Assembly: GCF_002934445.1 (NCBI RefSeq)
Contig: NZ_PTJE01000001.1
Coordinates: 992,001 to 1,056,000 of the forward strand
DNA: 64,000 nucleotides
Source: Nonlabens xylanidelens
GTDB taxonomy: Bacteria; Bacteroidota; Bacteroidia; Flavobacteriales; Flavobacteriaceae
Reading direction: 5' to 3'
The position numbers and the translations under genes are program-made. Every line of letters starts with the position of its first letter. The stretch's first letter is position 1. This document shows positions 25,744-35,354 of this stretch, in pieces. The notes below the pieces were generated by a model. That model was not told the origin of the DNA. It did no database searches and saw only the letters and a list, made by a program, of their open reading frames with translations.

Positions 25744-26316
25744 ATGTGGGAATCTATTGTAGAGGTAGATCAGGACATTTTTAGATGGATCAATGGACTT
25801 GCTATAGGTAAATTTAAAAGCTTTTGGTTATTTGTTACTCACATAGAAAACTGGTTTTTACTCTACATTTTCTTCTTTTTTTTACTTTATAAAAGTTTTA
25901 AAAAACCTGTCAGTTTTATTGCCATGACAGCTGTTCCACTAGTAGTTTTTATAACTTTAAGCCTGACTAATCTTGTTAAGAATGGAGTAGAACGATTACG
26001 TCCTAATAATGAGCCTGTACTTATGGACAGTATACAGATATTATTAAAACCAGGTAACTTTAGTTTCTGGTCTGGTCATAGTGCCGTAAGTTTTGCGGTA
26101 ACCACGTTTGTTGTCCTAGCATTGCGATCAAAAGGAATGAGTAAATGGATTTTCCTATTTTACATCTGGCCCACAACCTTTGCGCTTTCTAGAATCTTTG
26201 TAGGTGTTCATTATCCGGCAGATATTACCGTAGGAATGCTAGTCGGTATATTGCTAGGCTGGTTGTGTTCTCTTATCTTTTTTAAGATAGCTAGTAGATT
26301 ACAATACGCGACTTAA
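25744..26316 (+). CDS. PAP2 superfamily membrane phosphatase
   Basis: A 190-residue membrane protein with about five helices and the three phosphatase motifs: KNGVERLRP, FWSGHSAVSF (the usual Pro before SGH is Trp) and SRIFVGVHYPADI. Likely substrates are undecaprenyl pyrophosphate or lipid A phosphates. It begins directly after tatA and its 3' end overlaps the convergent O-methyltransferase by 18 bases. Confidence 0.9.
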   Translation: MWESIVEVDQDIFRWINGLAIGKFKSFWLFVTHIENWFLLYIFFFFLLYKSFKKPVSFIAMTAVPLVVFITLSLTNLVKNGVERLRPNNEPVLMDSIQILLKPGNFSFWSGHSAVSFAVTTFVVLALRSKGMSKWIFLFYIWPTTFALSRIFVGVHYPADITVGMLVGILLGWLCSLIFFKIASRLQYAT

Positions 26317-26952
26317 AGTAAGACCGTCTCTAACCGATAGAAGCACAGTTTGTAGTCTTGGGTCTTCCTTTAGCAACTTGTTATATTCTAATAGTACAGG
26401 GGTAGATTTGTCCTTGCTATTTACATTTTCTACGACTTTCCCGTGCCATAAAACATTGTCCGATATGATTAAGGTTCCTGAATGTACCTTTTCCATAATC
26501 TGGTGAAAGTAATTTACATAATTAGGTTTATCTGCATCGATGAAAATTAAATCAAAAGTCCCTTCTAGTTGCGGTATTATTTCTATTGCATCGCCTATTT
26601 TTTGATTTATGTTTATGTTGTTGGTTCCGCTTTCGCGAAAGCGTGCAAAGTATCCAGCAGCAAGTTCTTCTAGTTCTTCATTAATATCTATAGTGATAAG
26701 CTCGCTATTATTAGGCATACCCTCGGCAATGCAAAGTGCAGAGTAACCGGTAAAAGTGCCTATCTCAAGAACACGTTGAGGTGTTTTTAAATGAGAAATC
26801 ATACTTAGAACGCGGCCTTGATAGGGTCCAGAAAGCATGATCGGTTGCAATACTTTTTGATAGGTTTCTCTAGCAAGATCTTGTAGAATTTGTGGCTCGT
26901 CTTCAGAGTGTGCGACGATGTAGTTATCTAGATCTTTGGGTAAGAAAAACAT
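26299..26952 (-). CDS. Class I SAM-dependent O-methyltransferase
   Basis: A 217-residue methyltransferase of the catechol/caffeoyl-CoA O-methyltransferase group. It has the SAM motif VLEIGTFTGYSALCIA, the acidic TIDINEE, and FIDADKPNYVNYF with metal-binding Asp residues. The acceptor is unknown. It overlaps the PAP2 gene tail to tail. A palindromic repeat lies in frame and encodes RFRES between two conserved blocks. Confidence 0.9.
   Translation of the reverse strand: MFFLPKDLDNYIVAHSEDEPQILQDLARETYQKVLQPIMLSGPYQGRVLSMISHLKTPQRVLEIGTFTGYSALCIAEGMPNNSELITIDINEELEELAAGYFARFRESGTNNININQKIGDAIEIIPQLEGTFDLIFIDADKPNYVNYFHQIMEKVHSGTLIISDNVLWHGKVVENVNSKDKSTPVLLEYNKLLKEDPRLQTVLLSVRDGLTLSRVL
26628..26643. 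repeat. Palindromic repeat (copy 6, in O-methyltransferase)
   Basis: A perfect 16-base palindrome containing the core, with an additional TTC left arm. It is read as RFRES on the coding (minus) strand. Confidence 0.9.
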
Positions 26953-27003
26953 GGGTATAATTTAGAAATGTAAAATTACGAACTAAGAATGTAATGATTA
27001 AGC

Positions 27004-27831
27004 CTATTTTGATATTTGAATATGGATATGATCATCATGTCTTACGGCATGGCAGCCGTGGTATCTTATGATGCGTTTCATGTATGGCTTAATTTGATCT
27101 AGTTCTAGTCTAGGTATTAAGTGTGGTTCTATAAAAATCTTTTCTGGTGGTAACATGTTCATCAGGTCTATAATCATGTATTTTGTTAAACCTCCATCTA
27201 TTTCTAGATCTTCATCTGTATTATAACCTAAATACTTAGCATAATCATACTGCCAGTAGCCAGCGTCTTTGCATTTTTGTGCTTGTGTAACTGTCTTATT
27301 TAAAGGTTCGGTAAAAACTCCGTAACCGAGTAGTGAAGGGTTAGATGCTGTAGATTCACCTTTACTAGTTTGATAGGCAAATGCGATGTCTATTTTACGG
27401 CCGTCATTATGACTTAAATGTGGTAATAATGGAAAACCATCTATAAAAGGGAAACCAGCATCTAAATAAATCATTTTTTGCCCAGATATACCTAAATAAT
27501 AACTCTCAGAATGAAATTCCATAAAAGAGTACAAGTCGTTGTGCACATAATTGCGACACAATAAGACATAGCCTAAGTTATGAGGTGCAATATGATCGTT
27601 AAATACTGGTAGTGCTCTTCTGTTATTAAGTGGTGCTAGAATAGGTACTATGAAAAACACGCATAACAAATAGATTACCGAGAAACTAAGTAGTCGTTTT
27701 CTCTTATTCCAATGTGATTTTCTGTATTTAAAGTATCCGAAAACTACTATCCAAATCATACCACCTACTTGGGTAACCAATGTAAGAGCGATAACAATAC
27801 ATAGGTGTAATAGGATTTTTAAGTATTTCAA
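27004..27831 (-). CDS. Membrane-anchored LAS-type metallopeptidase, MepA-like (candidate)
   Basis: A 275-residue protein with two N-terminal membrane helices (about 5-32 and 48-70) and a periplasmic domain. Two motifs match the LAS zinc peptidases: His141-x6-Asp148 (LSHNDGRKIDIAF) and His268-x-His270 in RHDDHIHIQI. The last closely resembles the penicillin-insensitive murein endopeptidase MepA (M74). It would cut peptidoglycan crosslinks close to the membrane. It lies 20 bases downstream of rodA on the same strand, at the end of the rod-complex operon, which supports a role in wall elongation. It is normally annotated as hypothetical, and the assignment is mine. Confidence 0.65.
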   Translation of the reverse strand: MKYLKILLHLCIVIALTLVTQVGGMIWIVVFGYFKYRKSHWNKRKRLLSFSVIYLLCVFFIVPILAPLNNRRALPVFNDHIAPHNLGYVLLCRNYVHNDLYSFMEFHSESYYLGISGQKMIYLDAGFPFIDGFPLLPHLSHNDGRKIDIAFAYQTSKGESTASNPSLLGYGVFTEPLNKTVTQAQKCKDAGYWQYDYAKYLGYNTDEDLEIDGGLTKYMIIDLMNMLPPEKIFIEPHLIPRLELDQIKPYMKRIIRYHGCHAVRHDDHIHIQISK

Positions 27832-27851
27832 AAGATAGTTTTTGTGTTAAG

Positions 27852-29129
27852 TTAATGATCATAGCTCATTCTATGGGCATCTAATTTTATAAAGATAAAT
27901 AATAAAATAGTGAAGCCCATGAGCCCACTACCACCATAACTCATAAATGGTAATGGAATCCCTACGGTAGGTAGTAAACCTATTACCATACCTACGTTAA
28001 CAAAAAAGTGAAGGAAAAATATTCCTGCTACTCCATAACCATAAATACGTGCAAACTGGTTGCGCTGACGCTCTGCCATGATAATTATGCGATAGATTAA
28101 GAACATAAATAATAAAATGGTGATCGATGTACCTAATAATCCAGAAACCTCTCCTATAGCGCTAAAAACGAAATCTGTGTGTTGTTCTGGTACATAGCCA
28201 CCTCTAGTTTGTGTGGCTTCTTCTAGTGGTTTTCCTGCCCAGCCGCCATTTCCTATTGCAATCATGCTCTGATTAATGTTATATCCTATACCAGCATCAT
28301 CTTGTACTCTACCCAATACGATATCAATTCGGTTTCTGTGTCTGTCTTCTAGTATGTTGTTAAAAATGTAACTGGTTGATAGGGTGTAAGCAATGCATAT
28401 GAATGTAGCAATTACATAGAGATATATTCTTGGTTTAGGAAGACGTTTGTTGTGTTTCCGCTTTCGCGAAAGCAAATATATAATTGCTACTACCACTACT
28501 ATTATTAAAATGATCCACCATATATTGATCACTAATGCTGCTAAGAATAAAGCTAAAGCGATAATTCCTAAACTAAGATACCATAAGGACAAACCTTCAC
28601 GATGCAATGCAAAGAAAAAGGCAGTGTAGATTAATGCACTACCAGGGTCTGGTTGCGGCACAATGAGTAGGGCAGGAAGTGCTATAATACCTGCGACTAT
28701 CATAAAATCCCTAACATTTTTTAGAGAAACGTTGAGCTGACTCAGAAATTTTGCAACGGCTAGTGCGGTTGCAAACTTTGCAAACTCACTAGGCTGAAAG
28801 GTGAATGAACCTATAGGATACCAAGAGACGGCACCATTTACTTCTTTACCGAAAATATACAAACCAGCTAGAGATAGCATGGAAACTACATAGATAAGTC
28901 CTGCAAATTGCTCGTAGAACTTAACTTCTATGGCTAGAATAATGATGATTAGTAAGGCGCAAACCCCTATAAATAAAAATTGTTTTCCATACACTTGATT
29001 AATGTCGGTAATCGAGGTGTATTCTAATACTGGAGCAGCACTGTAGATGCTAAAAAGTCCTATAAAAACTAATGCAGTATATATTAATATGGCTGCTATG
29101 TCATATTTGGGTCTATCACCTATCCCCAT
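27852..29129 (-). CDS. rodA: Rod-shape SEDS glycosyltransferase RodA
   Basis: A 425-residue polytopic SEDS protein that polymerises lipid II strands for elongation together with PBP2. Family signatures include VPQPDPGSALIY, GGWAGKPLEEATQTRGGYVPEQHTDF (the long periplasmic loop) and VGIPLPFMSYGGSGL. The middle insert around residues 200-235 is longer and basic, and contains an in-frame palindromic repeat (LSRKR). It starts 1 base after the PBP2 stop. Confidence 0.95.
   Translation of the reverse strand: MGIGDRPKYDIAAILIYTALVFIGLFSIYSAAPVLEYTSITDINQVYGKQFLFIGVCALLIIIILAIEVKFYEQFAGLIYVVSMLSLAGLYIFGKEVNGAVSWYPIGSFTFQPSEFAKFATALAVAKFLSQLNVSLKNVRDFMIVAGIIALPALLIVPQPDPGSALIYTAFFFALHREGLSLWYLSLGIIALALFLAALVINIWWIILIIVVVVAIIYLLSRKRKHNKRLPKPRIYLYVIATFICIAYTLSTSYIFNNILEDRHRNRIDIVLGRVQDDAGIGYNINQSMIAIGNGGWAGKPLEEATQTRGGYVPEQHTDFVFSAIGEVSGLLGTSITILLFMFLIYRIIIMAERQRNQFARIYGYGVAGIFFLHFFVNVGMVIGLLPTVGIPLPFMSYGGSGLMGFTILLFIFIKLDAHRMSYDH
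28460..28473. repeat. Palindromic repeat (copy 7, in rodA)
   Basis: The 14-base core with a left TTCC half-arm only. It is read as LSRKR in a basic cytoplasmic-type loop. Confidence 0.88.
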
Positions 29130-29130
29130 C

Positions 29131-31077
29131 TTATTTTAATATTTTAAGATTAAGACTGTCTACTAGTTGGTGTAGTTTTCTTTCTTTCTCATCGGTAATA
29201 AGGCCTTGATCTACTGCTACATTGATGTTATAAGGTTCTTTCCCTAGTTTTTTTGCATATTCATATTCTAGACTATGTGACATAAGATAGTCTTCTAGGT
29301 CTGTTCTGGTGATTTCTCCTTTTATGTGTTTTTCAATGAGAAGACTAGCTATTTTTGCAGCATATCTAGAACCCCAATATCCATTTTCTATAAAAACCGC
29401 GATGGCAATTTTAGGATCGTCTTTAGGAGCAAATGCGATAAAAACAGAATGGTCAGTTTGCTGTTTACGAACTCCGTTTACTTTAGCAAAATTTTCTACT
29501 GTACCAGTTTTACCACAAATCTCTATTTCTGGTATTTTCACATATTTTGCTGTTCCAGAATTATACACCTCATTCATTCCTTCTATTACAGGTTCAAAAT
29601 GTTTTGCATCTATGGTGGTGAAGTTTTTTGTAGTGTATTTAGGATTATCTATGGGTTCACCATTCATTTTTTTAATGATGTGTGGAGTGTAGAAGTATCC
29701 TCTATTTGCTATAGCTGCTGTCATGTTTGCTAGTTGTATAGGTGTTACAGCAACTTCACCTTGACCTATAGCATTTGAAATTGTGGTAGGAGCATACCAC
29801 TTGTATTTATATCTAGATGTGTAATATTCTCCATCAGGAATTCTACCTGGTTGGCCTACTGGTAAGTCATAGCCTAGGTAATTACCTAGTCCAAAGCTGG
29901 TCACATGATCATGCCAAGTATCCATACCTTGAGAAGAGGTTTCTCCTTTTTCAATAATTCTTCTGTACACTTGAGCAAAGTAAGCGTTACAACTTTCGGC
30001 TATACCTTTACTCATCGCTAATGGACTAGCATGAGAATGACATGCCATTTTTTTTCTACCTCCATAGTCATAACCATGATTGCATCTAAAACGTTCTTGT
30101 GGTGTTGTGACTCCTTCTTGTAAGCCTATTAAAGCATTGATGACTTTAAAAGGAGATCCTGGAGCGTACTGGCCTTGTAATACTCGATTAACATCTGGTA
30201 ATCTAACGGTGTCCCGTAGTATAGCGTTGATGTTTTTAGAACGGTCACGACCCATGAGTAAGCTTGGATCGTAATTAGGTGCTGTGATTAAGGATAATAT
30301 TTCACCTGTTTTAGGTTCTATAGCGACTATACCACCGCGCTTGTTAATCATTAATTTTTCAGCGTATTCTTGGAGTTCTTTATCTAGTGTAACCGTAAGG
30401 TCAGTTCCAGCAATAGGAGCAAGATCGCTAGATCCATTTTTATAAGATTCTATGGCCCTACCGTAATGATCTCTAGTGTATTTTTTATATCCTTTTTCAC
30501 CTCTTAACTCTTTTTCATACTGGAGTTCTATGCCACTTTTTCCGGCAAGATCTCCTTGAACATAGTAGTCATCTTCATTAATTTTACCTTGATTCACTTC
30601 TCTAATATAGCCCAAAACACTTGCGCTATGATCTACTTGATACTTGCGTAAAGAGCGTCTTTGAATATAAAAACCAGGAAATTTTCTAAGTTGTTCCTGT
30701 AAGGGTGCGTATTCTTCTTGAGTAAGTTGAGGTATTATAACGCTCGCTTGCTTTGTAGACCAGATTCTAGCCGTTTTTAATTTTTTTTCTAATCGAGACT
30801 CATCCATTTTAAGTAAACCAGCTAGTTTATTTAAATCAAAATCTCCAGTTTCTTTGGGAATAACCATTACATCATAAGCTACCTGATTTGCGACCATTAG
30901 TTCTCCATTGCGATCATATATAAAACCACGTTCAGGATAATCATAAACCGTTTTTACAGAGTTGTTTTCTGCTTCTAGCTTTAACTCTTCAGATATCACG
31001 ACTTGTAAATAAATCATTCTACCTATAAAGGTCAGTCCGACTAGGGTGACAATAGAAAAAAGCAGTAACTTTTTCAT
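29131..31077 (-). CDS. mrdA: Penicillin-binding protein 2 (transpeptidase)
   Basis: A 648-residue class B PBP with one N-terminal helix, a dimerisation domain, and a transpeptidase domain. Active-site motifs are Ser308 in GSPFK, the SxN motif ESCNAYF, and KTGT in CGKTGTVENF. It crosslinks new wall during elongation as RodA's partner. Its start overlaps the mreD stop by 4 bases and its stop is next to rodA, so the five rod genes form one operon. Confidence 0.95.
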   Translation of the reverse strand: MKKLLLFSIVTLVGLTFIGRMIYLQVVISEELKLEAENNSVKTVYDYPERGFIYDRNGELMVANQVAYDVMVIPKETGDFDLNKLAGLLKMDESRLEKKLKTARIWSTKQASVIIPQLTQEEYAPLQEQLRKFPGFYIQRRSLRKYQVDHSASVLGYIREVNQGKINEDDYYVQGDLAGKSGIELQYEKELRGEKGYKKYTRDHYGRAIESYKNGSSDLAPIAGTDLTVTLDKELQEYAEKLMINKRGGIVAIEPKTGEILSLITAPNYDPSLLMGRDRSKNINAILRDTVRLPDVNRVLQGQYAPGSPFKVINALIGLQEGVTTPQERFRCNHGYDYGGRKKMACHSHASPLAMSKGIAESCNAYFAQVYRRIIEKGETSSQGMDTWHDHVTSFGLGNYLGYDLPVGQPGRIPDGEYYTSRYKYKWYAPTTISNAIGQGEVAVTPIQLANMTAAIANRGYFYTPHIIKKMNGEPIDNPKYTTKNFTTIDAKHFEPVIEGMNEVYNSGTAKYVKIPEIEICGKTGTVENFAKVNGVRKQQTDHSVFIAFAPKDDPKIAIAVFIENGYWGSRYAAKIASLLIEKHIKGEITRTDLEDYLMSHSLEYEYAKKLGKEPYNINVAVDQGLITDEKERKLHQLVDSLNLKILK

Positions 31078-31583
31078 GATTTGACTTTAGGTTTGAAAAT
31101 TATTAAAAACAGACTTGCTATAAGTATGGTAGCAATACCCACGCTCAACGTGAGCTTCAATGTGTAGAGTATTTGAGAAGTGTTAAAAATTACTAGACTA
31201 AAGAAAATTAAGTGATGTGTGATAACCGATAGTACTGATAATAGTAATAATCTGTCTATAGGGGTTCTTATTATTTTAAGATTTTTCATTAAATAACTTT
31301 CTCCATAAACTAGCTTTAAAAACACAGGTCTAACAAAGGCTAGAGTTAAACAAGCCGCAGCATGTGCGCCTCCTGTATTTTGAAAAGTGTCTAGAAGGAT
31401 TCCTAGCGCAAACGCTATGAACATAAAAGACCATCTATTGTTATCTACAGGGTATAGAATGATGAACAATATATAAACCATAGGGTTGATATAGCCCAAA
31501 AAATTAATTTGATCCAATAGAAATATTTGCAGAATAAGTAATCCTACAAATCGAAGCACGTTATTTAAAAGAGTACTATTCAT
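31074..31583 (-). CDS. mreD: Rod shape-determining protein MreD
   Basis: A 169-residue inner-membrane protein with five to six helices and no soluble domain, as expected for MreD. It is identified from its hydropathy and its place between mreC (8-base overlap) and PBP2 (4-base overlap). It is weakly conserved in sequence; GILLDTFQNTGGAHAAA is the usual better conserved stretch. Confidence 0.9.
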   Translation of the reverse strand: MNSTLLNNVLRFVGLLILQIFLLDQINFLGYINPMVYILFIILYPVDNNRWSFMFIAFALGILLDTFQNTGGAHAAACLTLAFVRPVFLKLVYGESYLMKNLKIIRTPIDRLLLLSVLSVITHHLIFFSLVIFNTSQILYTLKLTLSVGIATILIASLFLIIFKPKVKS

Positions 31584-32403
31584 TAGTGCCTAGTGTATCT
31601 ATTACCTGTAAAGCTGCTTTGTCTCTATTCTTGATAACATTGACATAATCTAGATTAGTCATATCATTGAATAGCTCTACATTTATTTTATACCTAGAGC
31701 CATTTTCAGTTAACTCTGCATCTTTTATAACACCTATTAAAATATCAGGTGGAAAGGTGGTGGATTGTTTTCCTGTAATTATAGTGTCTCCTTTATTTAC
31801 TTTGGCAAGTCTTGGAACGTCTTCTAAGCTCATCGTATAAGGATTATTACCATCCCATTTTAAGGAGCCTATAGTTGCGGTTCCTTTAATCTGTGCGTTT
31901 AAGGAAATTTGTGAATTCAAAATAGAAATTACTCTAGAAAATTGATCACTACTGCGATCTACTACGCCCACAATACCTGTAGGGCATATAACACCCATGT
32001 CAGATTCAATACCTTGATCACTTCCTATATCTATGGTAATAAAATTATCAGATTTATAAAAATCATTTTTCATTACTCGTGCAGGAAATACTTTATAAGG
32101 AATATTATCTGTAAATAAAAAGGTAGATTCTTCACCTAATAGGGTGTCGCTTATCTCTAACAGTTTCATTCTCAACATAGCATTCTCAGTGCTCAGTTTT
32201 TTATTTTGATCATCTAAATCAAAATAGTCATAAATACCAGTTTTTGTACTTAAAACATTACCTGTTAAGTATCCTGTAGAGTGAATTGCTGTATTGCGAT
32301 GGTAATCATGACTCTGTATAGTGAAACTGAGTGCGATAACCATTAAAAATAGATACAACAACAAGTTTCTGTACTTGATCAGAAAATTGATAATTTGTTG
32401 CAT
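31576..32403 (-). CDS. mreC: Rod shape-determining protein MreC
   Basis: A 275-residue protein with one N-terminal helix (about 12-27), a coiled-coil segment around 60-85 (KLSTENAMLRMKLLEISDTL) and a beta-rich C-terminal domain containing VGVVDRSSDQFSRVI. It lies periplasmically and links MreB to PBP2. It is 31 bases downstream of mreB and overlaps mreD by 8 bases. Confidence 0.93.
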   Translation of the reverse strand: MQQIINFLIKYRNLLLYLFLMVIALSFTIQSHDYHRNTAIHSTGYLTGNVLSTKTGIYDYFDLDDQNKKLSTENAMLRMKLLEISDTLLGEESTFLFTDNIPYKVFPARVMKNDFYKSDNFITIDIGSDQGIESDMGVICPTGIVGVVDRSSDQFSRVISILNSQISLNAQIKGTATIGSLKWDGNNPYTMSLEDVPRLAKVNKGDTIITGKQSTTFPPDILIGVIKDAELTENGSRYKINVELFNDMTNLDYVNVIKNRDKAALQVIDTLGTNE

Positions 32404-32434
32404 GCGATTACTTCAATATATTAAGAATAAGGTT

Positions 32435-33469
32435 TTAGTACTTATTTGCTAGTACACTTTTGTATTTGTCTAGATTCTTAAGAGTAAGACCAGTACCACG
32501 TACTACGGCTCTTAAAGGATCTTCGGCAATGTAAACAGGTAGGTCCGTTTTTTGTGATAAACGTTTGTCCAGACCACGTAACATAGAGCCACCACCAGCT
32601 AGGTAGATACCGGTGTTGTAAATATCTGCTGCAAGTTCTGGAGGAGTTTGTGATAGTGTTTCCATAACCGCATCTTCCACGCGTAAAATAGATTTATCTA
32701 GCGCTTTAGCTATTTCTCTATATCCTATTTTTACTTCTTTAGGTTTACCAGTTAAAAGGTCACGTCCTTGAACGCTCATTTCTTCTGGCGGTACCTCAAG
32801 ATCTTCAGTAGCGGCACCTATTTGTATCTTAATTTTTTCTGCTGTGCGTTCCCCTACATAAAGGTTATGTTGAGTACGCATGTAGTAAACGATGTCGTTA
32901 GTAAAAACGTCACCTGCAATTTTCACCGATTTATCACATACAATACCTCCTAGAGCAATAACCGCGATTTCAGTAGTACCACCACCTATATCTACGATCA
33001 TGTTTCCTTTAGGTTGCATGATATCTACACCTATACCTATGGCAGCTGCCATAGGCTCGTGTATTAAGTAAACTTCTTTACCATTAACTCTTTCTGCACT
33101 GTCTTTTACAGCTCTCATCTCCACCTCTGTAATACCAGAAGGGATACAAATAACCATACGTAAAGAAGGGGCAAACCACTTCTTTTTCAATGCAGGGATC
33201 TCTTTTATAAACATAGAGATCATTTTTTCACTCGCATCAAAATCTGCAATTACACCGTCTTTAAGAGGTCTAATTGTTTTAATGTTTTCATGAGTTTTCC
33301 CTTGCATCATAGCAGCTTCTTTACCTACGGCAATAATTTTACCTGTGGTTCTGTCTCTTGCTACTATAGATGGACTGTCTACAACTACTTTACCGTTGTG
33401 AACAATAAGTGTATTTGCCGTACCTAAGTCGATGGCAATATCCTCTGTAAGAAAATCAAAAAATCCCAT
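32435..33469 (-). CDS. mreB: Actin-like rod shape protein MreB
   Basis: A 344-residue bacterial actin. It has the phosphate-1 motif DLGTANTLI, the phosphate-2 motif IVDIGGGTTEIAVI, HEPMAAAIG and the adenosine motif LAGGGSMLRGLDKRL. It organises elongation under the membrane. It heads the mreBCD-mrdA-rodA operon, and a promoter-like TAGCTTTG sits in the 54-base gap after purH. Confidence 0.97.
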   Translation of the reverse strand: MGFFDFLTEDIAIDLGTANTLIVHNGKVVVDSPSIVARDRTTGKIIAVGKEAAMMQGKTHENIKTIRPLKDGVIADFDASEKMISMFIKEIPALKKKWFAPSLRMVICIPSGITEVEMRAVKDSAERVNGKEVYLIHEPMAAAIGIGVDIMQPKGNMIVDIGGGTTEIAVIALGGIVCDKSVKIAGDVFTNDIVYYMRTQHNLYVGERTAEKIKIQIGAATEDLEVPPEEMSVQGRDLLTGKPKEVKIGYREIAKALDKSILRVEDAVMETLSQTPPELAADIYNTGIYLAGGGSMLRGLDKRLSQKTDLPVYIAEDPLRAVVRGTGLTLKNLDKYKSVLANKY

Positions 33470-33507
33470 AAATGATGAGTGGAAAAACGTTAATAATTAG
33501 GGCTTTG

Positions 33508-33515
33508 CAAAGCTA
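33508..33515 (-). promoter_or_regulatory. Promoter -7 element TAGCTTTG for mreB
   Basis: It matches TAnnTTTG on the minus strand, 38 bases before the mreB ATG. A second match, TAGATTTG (33519-33526), overlaps the purH stop. mreB may thus have its own promoter as well as read-through from purH. Confidence 0.4.
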
Positions 33516-33523
33516 CTACAAAT

Positions 33524-35071
33524 CTAGTGTTTAAAATGCCTCGTCCCAGTGAAAACCATCGCAATGTTATTTTTATTGCAATAATCTATAGAAAGTTGGT
33601 CTTTTATTGATCCGCCTGGTTGTATCACTGCGTTAATCCCTGCATTATCAGCTATTTCTACACAGTCTGGGAATGGAAAAAACGCATCACTAGCCATAAC
33701 AGAACCTTCTAGGTCAAATTTAAAAGACTGTGCTTTATGGATAGCCTGGTTTAATGCATCTACTCGTGATGTTTGTCCTGTACCACTTGCACACAGTTGT
33801 TTGTTCTTTGCAAGTACGATAGTGTTAGACTTAGTATGTTTACATAATTTAGAGGCAAATAGTAAATCCTCTATTTGAGCATCGGTAGGAGCAAGAGTAG
33901 TTGCTGTCTTTAAATCTTCTTTTTGATCTGTTTTAAGATTAGGATCTTGTACCAGGTAACCGTTTAATGAAGCGCGTACTTCAAGTTTGTTGGTATCTCG
34001 CTTTCGCGAAAGCGCACCATCAACAAGCTCTAACATGATTCTATTTTTCTTCCCTTTTAAAATTTCTAGTGCATCGCTAGCAAATGATGGAGCAATAACA
34101 ACTTCACAGAATAATTTGTGAATTTCTGTAGCCGTTGCAGCATCAATCTCAACATTAGAAATTAAAACACCACCGAATGCCGATACAGGATCTCCAGCAA
34201 GTGCATCTACATATGCCTCAAGTACTGTCTCACGTTGTGCGACACCACAAGCATTGTTATGTTTAAATACACCAAATGTAGGTGCGTCATTCTCAAACTC
34301 ACTAATTAAATTTACAGCAGCGTCTACATCTAGTAAGTTGTTGTAAGAAAGTGCTTTACCGTGATGTTTAATAAACATCTCGTCAAAGTTCCCATAGAAC
34401 CATCCACGCTGGTGTGGGTTTTCGCCATAACGCAATGGCATAACGTGTTGCTCACTTAATTTTAATGCTTTTTCAGGTGAGTCACCAGAAAAGTAATTGT
34501 AGATCGCACTGTCGTAGTGAGATGAAACGTTAAAACAACTTGTTGCAAATTCTTTACGTTGTTCGATGTCAGTAACACCATTTCCTGCTTCTAGAACTTC
34601 TAGTAGTTTTGAATAATCATCTACAGTACCTACACAAAGAGTGTCTTTAAAGTTCTTTGCACCAGCACGTATTAAAGAAATACCACCTATGTCTATTTTT
34701 TCAATAATATCTTGTTGTGCTGCACCGCTTGCTACGGTTTTTTCAAATGGATATAAATCTACGATTACGATATCGATTTGCGGTATTTCAAATTCTGCTA
34801 ACTGAGCAACATCACCATCATGATCACGTCTGTTAAGAATACCTCCGAAAACTTTAGGGTGTAATGTCTTTACACGACCACCTAATATAGAAGGGTAAGA
34901 AGTTACATCCTCTACTGGGACTACCTCTATACCGAGATCTTTAATAAATTTTTCAGTTCCTCCAGTAGAATAAATGGTGATGCCTAAGTCGTTCATTTTT
35001 TTAACGATAGGTCCTAAGCCGTCTTTATTAAATACAGAAATAAGGGCGCTTTTTGCAGTGATTTGACTCAT
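33524..35071 (-). CDS. purH: Bifunctional AICAR transformylase / IMP cyclohydrolase
   Basis: A 515-residue enzyme for the last two steps of IMP synthesis. Residues 1-145 are the MGS-like cyclohydrolase domain (ALISVFNKDGL, STGGTEKFIKDLG, GGRVKTLHPKVFGGIL). The remainder is AICARFT with FKHNNACGVA containing the catalytic Lys-His, and QPGGSIKDQ near the end. A palindromic repeat encodes LSRKR in a variable loop. The next gene upstream is divergent, across 283 bases. Confidence 0.96.
   Translation of the reverse strand: MSQITAKSALISVFNKDGLGPIVKKMNDLGITIYSTGGTEKFIKDLGIEVVPVEDVTSYPSILGGRVKTLHPKVFGGILNRRDHDGDVAQLAEFEIPQIDIVIVDLYPFEKTVASGAAQQDIIEKIDIGGISLIRAGAKNFKDTLCVGTVDDYSKLLEVLEAGNGVTDIEQRKEFATSCFNVSSHYDSAIYNYFSGDSPEKALKLSEQHVMPLRYGENPHQRGWFYGNFDEMFIKHHGKALSYNNLLDVDAAVNLISEFENDAPTFGVFKHNNACGVAQRETVLEAYVDALAGDPVSAFGGVLISNVEIDAATATEIHKLFCEVVIAPSFASDALEILKGKKNRIMLELVDGALSRKRDTNKLEVRASLNGYLVQDPNLKTDQKEDLKTATTLAPTDAQIEDLLFASKLCKHTKSNTIVLAKNKQLCASGTGQTSRVDALNQAIHKAQSFKFDLEGSVMASDAFFPFPDCVEIADNAGINAVIQPGGSIKDQLSIDYCNKNNIAMVFTGTRHFKH
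33999..34014. repeat. Palindromic repeat (copy 8, in purH)
   Basis: A perfect 16-base palindrome containing the core, read as LSRKR on the coding strand. Confidence 0.9.
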
Positions 35072-35097
35072 GTTGTGTGGTTATTTGTGGGAAAATG

Positions 35098-35105
35098 CAA
35101 AAGTA
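35098..35105 (-). promoter_or_regulatory. Promoter -7 element TACTTTTG for purH
   Basis: On the minus strand TACTTTTG matches TAnnTTTG, 26 bases before the purH ATG. No -33 TTTG is obvious. The rest of the purH-subtilase gap is AT-rich, with no other feature that I can support. Confidence 0.4.
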
Positions 35106-35354
35106 ATTCTTTAGAATGTTTTATGTATTTAAAGAGCGTGTTAATTGAAGTGTTTTTAAACTTTTTATAGATTTTTCCTAGATATTTAAATGTTAGTTTA
35201 AAACTTTGTAAGTGACTGCACGTGTGTATTACGATGTTTTAACGAATTTTTCTGTGTATTTCATTTAAATAGTTTAAATGTCACAGAATAAAAATCTCTT
35301 TATCACAGAAATAGAGATAATGTTTCCATATTTTAGCAACCTATATCCGAAATT

